Shown: piece by piece, positions 34,801 to 42,215 of the stretch
Numbering within the stretch: position 1 is the stretch's first letter
Layout of the letters: every line of letters starts with the position of its first letter
Assembly (NCBI GenBank): GCA_000014925.1
Contig: CP000475.1
Location: 62,001-126,000, forward strand
Direction: 5' to 3'
DNA: 64,000 nt
DNA from: Paenarthrobacter aurescens TC1
Lineage (GTDB): Bacteria; Actinomycetota; Actinomycetes; Actinomycetales; Micrococcaceae
Notes under the pieces: generated by a model
What the model was told of the DNA's origin: nothing
Database searches by the model: none
The model's input: only the letters and a program-made list of their open reading frames with translations
Program-made: the position numbers and the translations under genes

Positions 34801-37797
34801 GGAGGCGACGTTGAGGTAGAGGTGGTTGGCGAACTTGCCCCGCGAGAGCGCGACGTAGAGGAGGTTGCGGTCCTCGTCGCCGGTGAGCACGACGTGGCAG
34901 GTGCCGGTGGTGATGCCCTGGGCGCCGTGGACGGTGGTGGCGTAGCCGAGCTGGACGGTCTTGGAGACGTAGTCCGCGGGCAGGGTGATGGTCTTGCCGA
35001 GCTTGTCGTGGATCACGGTCAGGGAGCCGTCGGTGTTGACGTTCTTGACGTGCCAGCGGTCGCCGTTCTTGACCCAATTGGTGCGGCTGATCCGCAGCCG
35101 GCGGTCGTTCTCGCGGGTGATGATCCGGTCACCGGCGGAGACCTTGGTGCCGTCGGCCAGTGTCAGGACGCGGCCGATTTCCTTGTCCGGCTGTCCTGCG
35201 AGGCGGTCGTTGCGGGCGCGGGTGTTGAGCTCGGCGACGAGGTCGCGGGTGGGTGCGATCAGGACGGAGTCGGTGCCGTCGGCGCGGTCGGCGGCCCACG
35301 CGGCGTAGGCCTGGTCGGCGCAGGCGCCGAGGTCCCCGACGTGGATTCGTCCGCGGTCTGCGTAGAACGCGATGGCCGACGGGTCGCCGTCGCGCAGGGC
35401 GAGGGTGGCGGCTGCCTCGGCGTGGTTGAGGCTGCCGTCGGGGTTGCGGAAGCGGTGAACCTCGCTGAGTGTGACGGCGCCGATCTGGTGGGCGATGTCG
35501 CGCAGCACGCCTCCGGCGGCGACTGAGGCGAGCTGCCGGTCGTCGCCAACGAGGCGGACCTGGCCGCCGCGGGAGGTGATGTAGTCGATCGCTGCAGCGA
35601 GGTCGGTGGTGGCGGCCATGCCGGCCTCGTCGATCAGGACGAGGGTCTTGGAGTTGATCTTCTCCATCCAGGCTGGCGCGTCGCCGTGCTTGGCGTGCCA
35701 CACGAGCTTGGCCAGGGTGTCGGCGCGGACCTTCTTCCGGCCCGGGCGCCATGGCCCATTGAGCAGGTTCTTGGACGTGCCAGCGGTGTTGGTGTCGGGG
35801 TTCTCGAGGTTGATGGAGGCGCCGAGCTCTTGTGCCGCGACCGCGGATGGGGCGAGACCGATGACGGTTCCGCCGGAGTCCTGCCAGGCGCGGGTGAGGA
35901 CCTGCATGGCGGTGGTCTTGCCGGTTCCTGCCGGGGCGAGCGCGAGTTGGACGGCGCGGCCACTGGTCGCCATCTCGCGGACCAGCGACTGCTGGGCGGC
36001 GTTCAGCTGGAGTTCGTTGGCGGCAGCCTCGGCGATCGCGATGCCGACGCGGACCTCGCTGATCGTGCGGCCGCCGGTGTGGCGAGCGGACTCGACGATG
36101 CGCCGTTCGGCCTCGATCACGGCCCGGGAGGTGTATTGGCGGGCGCCGGCGAGGCTGTAGGCGCTGACGACTTCCTCGGCGTCGACACCACCCTCGGCCG
36201 GGCGGTCGGTGCGCTGCAAGGGCGCGGGGATGGTCACGTCCTGCTCGGCCGCAGTGGTCTCGCGGGTGAGTGGGTCGGGGTCGTTGAAGGCGATGGAGTG
36301 TTCACGTATAGCGGTGGCCACGACTCGGTCGACCGCGTCGTCGAGTTCGGTCAGCCGGATGCCGTGGGCGCGGGCCTGGCGCTGCGCTTCGGCGCGCAGG
36401 TGCCAGACCTGCCAGGTCGCGCGGTCCTCCGCGACCCGCGCGACGACCTGTTGGGCGGTCTCGGCGACCCACTGGTCGGTCACGTCCTGGGCGTCTGGCC
36501 GGTGCCCGAGGCAGTCCTCGACCATGTCTCGGACCGCCTGCTCGCTGCCGATGATCGCGGCGGCCTCGGCCAGCCACGCTGCCCGCTGGTCGGCCTCGGC
36601 GCGGGGCGCATGCTTGGCCTGCCGCGTTTGGTCCCAGGCCTTCTCGGCGAGGGTCACCGCCTCGCCTTCGGTCGGCGGGCGCCCGTGTTCGGCCTGGAAC
36701 GCGGCCGCCAGCTCGCGGCGCCGCGCCTCGATCGCGCTGTGCCGCTTGGACCATGACTTGGCTAGCCGCTCGTCGACGCCGACGATCTCGCGCACGGGGC
36801 GCTTGTCGACGCCCTTGTTCAACCCACTGCGACGGTTCTCGAATCTCACTCCCAGTCGGGCGATGAGCTCGGATTCGATGAGGGTGTTGTACATCTCGGC
36901 GAGGGTGACGTTGGCCTTGTAGAGGACGCGTCCGTCGACCGCGAGCCAGCGGCCGGTCTCGTCCTGGACCTTGTTGCTGACCGCGACGTGGGTGTGCAGG
37001 TGCGGGTCGGAGGAGCGTGCGTCGCGGTGGGTGAACATGCCCGCGATCAGGCCCTTGGCCTTGACCTGCTGGAGGCCGCCGCGGCCGCGGCGCGTGAACA
37101 GCACCTCCTTTTCCAGCCACTTCAGCGTGGCTTCGACAGCAGCGTGGTGGGCGGCCTCGATCTCCTTGGCGACGTCGCGATCGGCCAGTGCCCATAGGGT
37201 CGAGACGGACTTCACCGGGGCGAAGGTGAGGTCGTACCCGGCAACCGCGGTGGTCTGCTGGCGGGTGGCCTTGGCCATGAATGCGCCGCGTTCACGGTCG
37301 TCGATAGGGGCCCGGCCGTGCTCGCGGAGGAAGTGCTCGTTGCCCAGTTCGGTGCGGATCTTGGCGCGTACCTCGGCAGGCACGGGGGTCTTCCAGTGCT
37401 CGCCGTGGGCGAGGTTGTAGGCGATGTACCGCTTCGCGGTCTCTTGGATGAACTCCGGCTGGTTGCCCAGGTATCGGGCGAATACGCGGCCGAGCTGGGA
37501 TGACTTCTTGGCCTGCTCGACACTCTTTCCGGCGTCCAGTGCCGCGTTCTCCAGCCGCTCCGCGCCGGGGTGGCGGCCCTCGCCGAACAGGTTCCGCATG
37601 TGGGTCTCGGTGACCTGCGAGCCCTGCTCGAGGTCGAGCGCAGCGAGCCCAGCGCCGAACCAGCGCCCCGGCGACTCGCCCTTCTCGGCGTAGTAGTCGG
37701 CCAGTCCGGCATGCCCGCGGTCGGTCGCGTCGTGCACGGCGACCTGGCGGGTCAGGTACGTGTACCCGTCGCCCGCGGTCAGCTTGTGCACACCCAT
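31861..37797 (-). CDS. Giant MobF relaxase-helicase-primase fusion
   Basis: 1978 aa from ATG 37797 (MGVHKLTAGDGYTYLTRQV); the frame is open further upstream but that part is basic junk. Domains: TrwC relaxase with Y12/Y14 and DPHLHTHVAVSNK near 267; RecD-type helicase with APAGTGKTTAM near 620 and VLIDEAGMAA near 719, ending TTVHGAQGIT; a long acidic/Pro-rich linker about 1520-1600; then a DnaG-like primase core (AYFESCYPRSW, FRDRLVMPIRDPHD, KYLNTRTT) with Toprim motifs VIVEGPMDA near 1730 and VATDSDPAG. All conjugative DNA processing steps are in one chain, whereas the upstream locus encodes relaxase-helicase and primase separately. Right half repeated at 48496-53440. Confidence 0.9.
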   Translation of the reverse strand: MGVHKLTAGDGYTYLTRQVAVHDATDRGHAGLADYYAEKGESPGRWFGAGLAALDLEQGSQVTETHMRNLFGEGRHPGAERLENAALDAGKSVEQAKKSSQLGRVFARYLGNQPEFIQETAKRYIAYNLAHGEHWKTPVPAEVRAKIRTELGNEHFLREHGRAPIDDRERGAFMAKATRQQTTAVAGYDLTFAPVKSVSTLWALADRDVAKEIEAAHHAAVEATLKWLEKEVLFTRRGRGGLQQVKAKGLIAGMFTHRDARSSDPHLHTHVAVSNKVQDETGRWLAVDGRVLYKANVTLAEMYNTLIESELIARLGVRFENRRSGLNKGVDKRPVREIVGVDERLAKSWSKRHSAIEARRRELAAAFQAEHGRPPTEGEAVTLAEKAWDQTRQAKHAPRAEADQRAAWLAEAAAIIGSEQAVRDMVEDCLGHRPDAQDVTDQWVAETAQQVVARVAEDRATWQVWHLRAEAQRQARAHGIRLTELDDAVDRVVATAIREHSIAFNDPDPLTRETTAAEQDVTIPAPLQRTDRPAEGGVDAEEVVSAYSLAGARQYTSRAVIEAERRIVESARHTGGRTISEVRVGIAIAEAAANELQLNAAQQSLVREMATSGRAVQLALAPAGTGKTTAMQVLTRAWQDSGGTVIGLAPSAVAAQELGASINLENPDTNTAGTSKNLLNGPWRPGRKKVRADTLAKLVWHAKHGDAPAWMEKINSKTLVLIDEAGMAATTDLAAAIDYITSRGGQVRLVGDDRQLASVAAGGVLRDIAHQIGAVTLSEVHRFRNPDGSLNHAEAAATLALRDGDPSAIAFYADRGRIHVGDLGACADQAYAAWAADRADGTDSVLIAPTRDLVAELNTRARNDRLAGQPDKEIGRVLTLADGTKVSAGDRIITRENDRRLRISRTNWVKNGDRWHVKNVNTDGSLTVIHDKLGKTITLPADYVSKTVQLGYATTVHGAQGITTGTCHVVLTGDEDRNLLYVALSRGKFANHLYLNVASDGDPHNLIRPEALIPPTALDRITEMLRRDGSPVSATTALRDQTNPHQLLGDMAARYHDAVTAGAENLIGPVGMDKIDAHAEALLTGLTEAPAWPTLRSHLALIALDDHSPLKLLTAAVGVGSLADARDPAAVLDARIDDLVADLNAARPHDPDTPPATDAPLPWLPGIPARLADAHDWGPFAGAYHQLVREQIDAVRDAARNWTGATAPAWAQPFLEDEDTELRADLAVWRAVAGTDDNDLRPTGDRTIGAPGAYQAKLNRAVREARPSYPFSQRTWYQVLPETVRADPWITPLCQRLARLERAGLPVTDYIKQALATDPSLPGGQKGFDTDAAAARPLPDEHQAAALWWRLVPHLGPAALGADQHSADLLQPTWRTVLTELVGATKADYLQKAPAWPALVAAVDEACQHHGWTPREILSSALGGVPQDGSLTGVEVADALVLRIAMLTDQPTASPAPLDENAPYRDADIPPDPDLLPPEDADEFMAAFYRDQPDDTNVALSHSPIPDDGASLPSEPAEWDPPFEEYDPTSYADPTTPYPYVEDPYATPLPWEQDARPTTAENAFPDPNQIPAERIHELNKQALAYFESCYPRSWAPGYLRERLGTDLTDYPAYSVGYAPGGGRSLLRHLTDQGATLDELEQAGLISKRERNDGTSYYRDFFRDRLVMPIRDPHDPTGEAILGFVGRRNPTKTDDDYAGPKYLNTRTTPIFTKGEALFGYTEARELLAGGALPVIVEGPMDALAITLGSNGAAVGIAPMGTALTVNQIKLLRSHIDLVNGRDRIAVATDSDPAGWNSAQKAFWHLTAADLDPTHLDLPDGLDPANLLETQGADAIAAAIENRSPLGDAMIDHLLRTAGHWSDTDVRQKLIHQTARILGSRGAENWLTGFERLRVKLHLAPGILEHQTVTESMDRDRNRPAYAQARIEEINDEVRKQTARNDPGSRRRAAERRLATSAATTRPDPTRQPSAGPDPGGPAR

Positions 37798-38041
37798 CAC
37801 GCCACGGATAAGCAACCGCCGTGAGCCGGTTTCGGACACCTGCCCGGCACCGATTTCCGACAGTGCATGGGGTGCGAGGGTGGTGAGGGGTTGGAAAGTC
37901 GTGTGAGTTGGGCGGATTTCGGCGGCTGGAAATTCGGTGGGTGTGAGGTGTCCGATCCGAATCGGTCGAGGTTGCTTCTTGCTTGTGAAGGGTCGCGGTG
38001 GGTTGCCGTGACGTTCCGGAGCAAGGAAGAGGTGATCCCCG

Positions 38042-38446
38042 GTGGGGAAGGCGGCACAGGCACAGGCGGGTCGAGATCGAGCGCGCGATGCTCGGCTGAA
38101 GGCGGCACGGGAGCGCCGGCTGAAGCTGGACCCGGACCAGTTGGCCCGGGAGCGGCGCATCGACGAGGCGTCGGTTGACGTCGAGGTCACCTGGGAGGAG
38201 CGGGCTCAGGCCGAGCAGGCGGTCGTGGATGCCGAAGTGGCGGCCGCGGCCGCCATCGAGCGGCTCCTCGCGGAGCGGCTCGCGGTCAAGGACGTCGTGC
38301 AGCTGACCGGGCTGGACCAGGCGACGATCCGTCGGCTGCGACAGCTCGACACCGACGACGGTGAGGGTGACGGCGGTGTCGGGGACGAGGGCGGCACGGT
38401 CAGCCGTGGCACCGCTGCTGAGGGTGCCGCGGCCGAGGTGGCGTGA
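38042..38446 (+). CDS. Small helical plasmid protein with C-terminal HTH-like segment
   Basis: A 134-aa protein (GTG start) divergent from relaxase 2 across 244 bp. It is highly charged, with Arg/Ala-rich helices (residues 5-80, possible coiled coil) and a helix-turn-helix-like segment AVKDVVQLTGLDQATIRRLRQL near residue 80. A Gly/Glu-rich disordered tail follows. Its stop overlaps the next start. It may be a relaxosome accessory or DNA-binding regulator. No family recognised with certainty. Confidence 0.6.
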   Translation: MGKAAQAQAGRDRARDARLKAARERRLKLDPDQLARERRIDEASVDVEVTWEERAQAEQAVVDAEVAAAAAIERLLAERLAVKDVVQLTGLDQATIRRLRQLDTDDGEGDGGVGDEGGTVSRGTAAEGAAAEVA

Positions 38447-39240
38447 TGCCAGCTCCGCCGATGGTCGTGCCGGGTCGTCGGCGCCAACTCGAACTCCTGA
38501 GGTCGTGGTCGGGCTGGGCTCTCACCTCGATCCTCCTCGAGCCCGCCGAGGTGGCCCATGTCCGTGACGGTGGCTGGGCTTGCAGTCACCACCGCGACCA
38601 GGACACGGGGGAGCGGATTGTCGGGACACACGGCGGGCTGGGGTTCGGCGTCGACGAGTCTTGGCGCAACCCACGCGAGGTGATCCCCTGGTCGCAGATC
38701 GAGGAGATTGCCCGGGAGGTGCCCGCCGACGTCCGCGATGAGCTGATCGAGTTCCGGGCGAGGTGGCGAGCCCACCAGTCGGCCTACCCGCGGTTCACGG
38801 CCAGTGCGGCCGCGGTCGGATGCGGTCCGATCATCCCCGGCGAGCCGCTTACGCCTCGCCAGCAGGCGTACGTGCGCGAGCACGAAGAGTTCGAGGCCAG
38901 TGGCGTGCTGCCAGCGTGGGAGCAGCAGAAGACGGCGCTCGAGTCCGAGCGCCTCGGGCTGCACGACCAGGCCCTCCGCGCCAAATCGGTCGAGGAGGCC
39001 GGCGACCTCCTCGAGCTCCTCGACGATCAGCAGCTCGGCCAGCCCCTCGCGGCGGCTCCGGCCGGCGAGCTCTTGAGACAGACGGCGGGTCGCGCCACGG
39101 CGCTAGGAGACCCGGACGAGAGCTGCGGCGCGGCCGCACCCCGTCCAGGCCTGTTCCCGCCCAACCCGCAGCCGCAGAGTCGAGACGAGCTGAGTCCGGG
39201 GACCCGGATTGCTTCTCCGCGATCGGGAGTGAGCCGATGA
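38446..39240 (+). CDS. Plasmid protein of unknown function
   Basis: A 264-aa protein; the start is ATG 38446, with a GTG one codon upstream also possible. It contains SGWALTSILLEPAEVAHVRDGG and a conserved-looking acidic middle (SQIEEIAREVPADVRDELIEFRARW), then a helical C-terminus rich in Glu/Leu and a Pro/Ser-rich tail. No catalytic motif recognised. It overlaps the preceding stop and the following nuclease start, so the three small genes form an operon. Confidence 0.6.
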   Translation: MPAPPMVVPGRRRQLELLRSWSGWALTSILLEPAEVAHVRDGGWACSHHRDQDTGERIVGTHGGLGFGVDESWRNPREVIPWSQIEEIAREVPADVRDELIEFRARWRAHQSAYPRFTASAAAVGCGPIIPGEPLTPRQQAYVREHEEFEASGVLPAWEQQKTALESERLGLHDQALRAKSVEEAGDLLELLDDQQLGQPLAAAPAGELLRQTAGRATALGDPDESCGAAAPRPGLFPPNPQPQSRDELSPGTRIASPRSGVSR

Positions 39241-39797
39241 TCGCGAGCAAGCCCGTCCGGCTGCTGTCCCTGGCGATCGTCGCCCTGGTCGTCGTCACCG
39301 GTGTCCGGGCGGTCGTCGGCGGCTTCGCCTTCGGCGGCGAGCTGCTCGACGCCACCCCGGGCCGCTCGGACGGCCCCGGGCAGCGCACCGCCGGTGTGGT
39401 GGCGTACGTCCTCGACGGCGACACCGTCCAGGTGACCACGGAGGACGGTCGTAACGTCCGAGTGCGGTTCCTCGGGATCAGCGCTCCCGAGATCCCGCAT
39501 CCCGGCAAGCCTGGGGAGTGCTACGGGTTCGCGGCCACCCGGCACCTCAAGAAGCTGGTGCCGGCTGGCACTCGGGTGACGCTCGTGAGCGATCCCACGC
39601 AGGACGACGTCGACGCCTACGGCCGATGGCTTCGGTACGTGCAGGCCTTCGGTCGTGACGTCGGAGCCGCTCAGATCCGCGCCGGCGCGGCCACCGCGCG
39701 CGACAGCTCTGCGCCGGTCAGTCGCCACGCCGCCTACGTCGAGCTCGAGGAGGCGGCGCGCGGCCGCGGTGCCGGGATGTGGGCGTCGTGTCGCTGA
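39237..39797 (+). CDS. Secreted or anchored thermonuclease (SNase-like)
   Basis: 186 aa with an N-terminal signal or anchor (residues 7-35, LLSLAIVALVVVTGVRAVVG). A staphylococcal-nuclease-like domain follows: VLDGDTVQV, then VRFLGISAPE and DVDAYGRWLRYV, matching the D-x-D/R/E/R pattern of SNc enzymes. Such nucleases are frequent on actinobacterial conjugative plasmids. It overlaps the upstream gene by 4 bp and is the last gene of the operon before the palindromic repeats and trzN. Confidence 0.85.
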   Translation: MIASKPVRLLSLAIVALVVVTGVRAVVGGFAFGGELLDATPGRSDGPGQRTAGVVAYVLDGDTVQVTTEDGRNVRVRFLGISAPEIPHPGKPGECYGFAATRHLKKLVPAGTRVTLVSDPTQDDVDAYGRWLRYVQAFGRDVGAAQIRAGAATARDSSAPVSRHAAYVELEEAARGRGAGMWASCR

Positions 39798-39827
39798 TTG
39801 CAGGCGGTGCGGGGTGCAGGGTTTACA

Positions 39828-39866
39828 CGGGGTATACCCGGGGTATACGGTAGACCCGGGGTATAC
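39828..39866. promoter_or_regulatory. Three CGGGGTATAC repeats upstream of trzN
   Basis: Copies at 39828-39837, 39839-39848 and 39857-39866. The core GTATAC is palindromic, and two of the copies extend to GGGTATACCC. They lie 82-120 bp before the trzN start and just after the nuclease gene. They look like an operator for a dimeric repressor; an iteron or recombination site is possible. Confidence 0.5.
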
Positions 39867-39947
39867 CCCCCATGAGAGCCGCATCCGTTAGGTGTTGGAG
39901 GTCGCCAGATGAGCAGCTGCGAGGTGCTCACGTCGTTGGGAGAGAGA

Positions 39948-41318
39948 ATGATCCTGATCCGCGGACTGACACGTGTCATCACTTTCGACGATCAAGAACG
40001 CGAGTTGGAAGACGCCGACATTCTGATCGACGGGCCGAAGATCGTCGCCGTCGGAAAGGACCTGTCGGATCGCAGCGTTTCACGGACAATCGACGGGCGT
40101 GGAATGATTGCGCTGCCAGGTCTCATCAACTCGCACCAGCACCTGTACGAAGGCGCAATGCGGGCGATTCCCCAACTCGAGCGGGTCACGATGGCCAGTT
40201 GGCTCGAAGGCGTCCTGACCAGAAGCGCAGGATGGTGGCGCGACGGGAAGTTCGGTCCAGATGTCATCCGGGAGGTTGCGCGCGCCGTCCTCCTCGAGTC
40301 GCTCCTCGGTGGCATCACCACGGTCGCCGACCAGCACCTATTCTTCCCCGGTGCCACGGCCGATAGCTATATCGACGCAACCATCGAGGCCGCCACCGAC
40401 CTCGGGATCCGGTTCCATGCGGCAAGGTCATCGATGACGCTCGGCAAGAGCGAAGGTGGCTTCTGCGACGACCTGTTCGTCGAGCCCGTCGACAGAGTCG
40501 TCCAGCACTGTCTGGGTCTCATCGACCAGTACCACGAGCCGGAACCGTTTGGAATGGTTCGAATCGCTCTTGGACCCTGCGGCGTCCCCTACGACAAGCC
40601 CGAACTCTTCGAAGCGTTCGCACAGATGGCGGCGGACTACGACGTGCGCCTCCACACCCACTTCTACGAACCGCTCGACGCGGGAATGAGCGACCACCTC
40701 TACGGTATGACGCCGTGGCGTTTCCTTGAGAAGCACGGCTGGGCCAGCGACCGAGTATGGCTGGCTCACGCTGTGGTACCTCCACGGGAGGAGATCCCCG
40801 AGTTCGCCGACGCAGGCGTCGCGATCGCGCATCTCATTGCGCCGGACCTTCGGATGGGCTGGGGACTCGCGCCTATCCGGGAATACCTCGACGCCGGAAT
40901 CACGGTTGGGTTTGGAACGACCGGGTCCGCCAGCAACGATGGCGGGAACCTGCTTGGCGATCTGCGCCTGGCTGCGCTGGCGCACCGCCCCGCTGACCCC
41001 AACGAGCCCGAGAAGTGGCTGTCGGCACGCGAGCTGCTCCGAATGGCAACCAGGGGATCAGCGGAGTGCCTCGGCAGGCCCGACCTGGGCGTCCTCGAGG
41101 AGGGTCGTGCTGCGGACATCGCCTGTTGGCGCCTCGATGGAGTCGACCGGGTTGGTGTGCACGACCCGGCGATCGGCCTGATCATGACTGGTCTTTCAGA
41201 CCGGGCAAGCCTGGTGGTCGTGAATGGTCAGGTGCTCGTCGAGAACGAACGACCCGTTCTGGCAGATCTCGAACGCATCGTCGCGAATACGACAGCACTC
41301 ATTCCCAAGAACTTGTAG
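39948..41318 (+). CDS. trzN: Triazine hydrolase TrzN (atrazine chlorohydrolase)
   Basis: 456 aa from ATG 39948, which follows GGGAGAGAG. The frame is open upstream, but MILIRGLTRVITF is the known TrzN N-terminus and 456 aa is the known length. An amidohydrolase-superfamily enzyme: metal ligands are the His pair in NSHQHLYEG, the His in LHTHFYEP and the Asp in LIAPDLRM. The catalytic Glu is in HTHFYEP and a further His in LAHAVVPP. TrzN removes chloride, methylthio and related groups from s-triazines, turning atrazine into hydroxyatrazine. No atzB/atzC, and no IS element, is adjacent. It stands alone between two large direct repeats. Recognition is from memory of the Nocardioides/Arthrobacter protein and is confident. 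Confidence 0.95.
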   Translation: MILIRGLTRVITFDDQERELEDADILIDGPKIVAVGKDLSDRSVSRTIDGRGMIALPGLINSHQHLYEGAMRAIPQLERVTMASWLEGVLTRSAGWWRDGKFGPDVIREVARAVLLESLLGGITTVADQHLFFPGATADSYIDATIEAATDLGIRFHAARSSMTLGKSEGGFCDDLFVEPVDRVVQHCLGLIDQYHEPEPFGMVRIALGPCGVPYDKPELFEAFAQMAADYDVRLHTHFYEPLDAGMSDHLYGMTPWRFLEKHGWASDRVWLAHAVVPPREEIPEFADAGVAIAHLIAPDLRMGWGLAPIREYLDAGITVGFGTTGSASNDGGNLLGDLRLAALAHRPADPNEPEKWLSARELLRMATRGSAECLGRPDLGVLEEGRAADIACWRLDGVDRVGVHDPAIGLIMTGLSDRASLVVVNGQVLVENERPVLADLERIVANTTALIPKNL

Positions 41319-41496
41319 TGCCCTGCGCCCCCTGCAGTAGGGGTCACGGCGGTACTGGACGCCGAGCATCTGTGCTCCCAAGTTCCTTGCCACACGCACG
41401 TCATCGACGCTCTTGCTCGCCGTCGATGCCCGCTCGGGCGAATTGATACGGATTTCCCACTTGAAAGGATCGATATCGATGGCAGTTCGACGGGTT

Positions 41497-41903
41497 CCGG
41501 CCACCGCCCGACGACCGCGTCGGGCCTCGACCGCCGCGATCCGGTTCCGCTCGGCCGCGGACGGTGGCCGGCCGTTCAAGGACTCCCACTCCGCCAGCCG
41601 CTCCGCCACCCGCTGCTGGTACGGCGCCAACGTGGCGTAGCTGGGATAGGCGGCGCCGAGCCTGTGCACCCCGTCTGGGTGCCGACCCGCGCCGAACAGG
41701 GCCCGCATCTGGTCCTCCGACACCTCGGTGCCAGCCAGACCGAGCTGCTCGGCGCCTCGGCCGGTCCACACGCCCGGCGGGTTGCCGCGAGCCACGTAGT
41801 ACTCAGCCAGCGACTGGCCAGCTGGCCGGCGCTCGTCAGCCGACGCCACCTGTCGGGTCAGGTACGTGTAGCCGTCTCCCGCAGACAGCTTGTGCACGGT
41901 CAT
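41497..41903 (-). pseudogene. Truncated relaxase 1 N-terminus (copy B)
   Basis: Copy of the first ~136 residues of relaxase 1 (MTVHKLSAGDGYTYLTRQV to RRGRRAVAG), cut at the left edge of repeat B. The frame then runs on for about 100 codons into unrelated DNA and antisense through the 3' end of trzN, stopping at 41196. It keeps the tyrosines but lacks the metal-binding histidines and helicase, so it cannot work as a relaxase. Confidence 0.85.
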
Positions 41904-42048
41904 CACGGCCACCACCGCCGGAACGAACCACCAGTGACCTGCGGCGTGTCGTGCACCCCACGTGCACCAAGCACCGGCAATTCGGGGCCCTTGGCGGGCG
42001 CCAGCGGTAACCCACGGTCAATCGACTCGATGGCCCGCGAATGACGAA

Positions 42049-42079
42049 GCCGCAGGTCAGAGGCTCTCTGACCTGCGGC
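42049..42079 (-). terminator. Hairpin next to tRNA-like sequence (copy B)
   Basis: Same 14-bp stem and 3-nt loop as at 24691-24721, at the 17358-bp offset. Confidence 0.6.
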
Positions 42080-42084
42080 TCCGG

Positions 42085-42170
42085 TGGTGGGCAGGGGCGG
42101 GGTCGAACCGCCGACCTTCCACTTTGCCAGCAGAACGCCGGACCCCGGCCGTGTGCGGGCCAGCCTGCCC
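42085..42170 (-). other. tRNA-like element (copy B)
   Basis: Identical to 24727-24812: intact T arm and acceptor 3' strand with CCA, unfoldable D and anticodon arms. Confidence 0.5.
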
Positions 42171-42215
42171 CGGTAACGCTGCGATCTGTCGGCACGGTCA
42201 GAGAGGATGAGATCC

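Larger units (their letters stand above)
24139..36805. repeat. Large direct repeat, copy A (12.67 kb)
   Basis: Repeated in the same orientation at 41497-53440. The left homology begins at CCGGCCACCGCC, inside relaxase 1. The right homology ends at GGGGCGCTTG, inside relaxase 2. Offsets are 17358 bp on the left side of the NACHT gene and 16635 bp on its right. The 723-bp difference is an internal tandem duplication found only in copy A. All proteins encoded in both copies read identically apart from that. Confidence 0.97.

Noticed and set aside
33070-36756. Long Gly/Val-rich plus-strand ORFs opposite relaxase 2 (and copies at 49705-53391)
   Set aside because: Classic antisense shadows of a long GC-rich gene; the minus strand carries all conserved motifs.
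37798-38190. 131-residue N-terminal extension of relaxase 2
   Set aside because: Ser/Arg-rich sequence without conservation, antisense to the start of the divergent gene. MGVHKLTAGDGYTYL is the normal relaxase N-terminus.
39820-39870. CRISPR-like array or replication iterons near trzN
   Set aside because: Only three 10-bp units with unequal 1- and 8-bp gaps and no spacers; no cas or rep gene is adjacent. Kept as a possible operator only.
39909-39947. 13-residue N-terminal extension of TrzN
   Set aside because: The known enzyme is 456 aa starting MILIRGL, and GGGAGAGAG lies just before that ATG.
36806-41496. Composite transposon carrying trzN
   Set aside because: No transposase or inverted repeats border trzN. 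The flanking repeats are parts of relaxase and NACHT genes, pointing to recombination rather than transposition.
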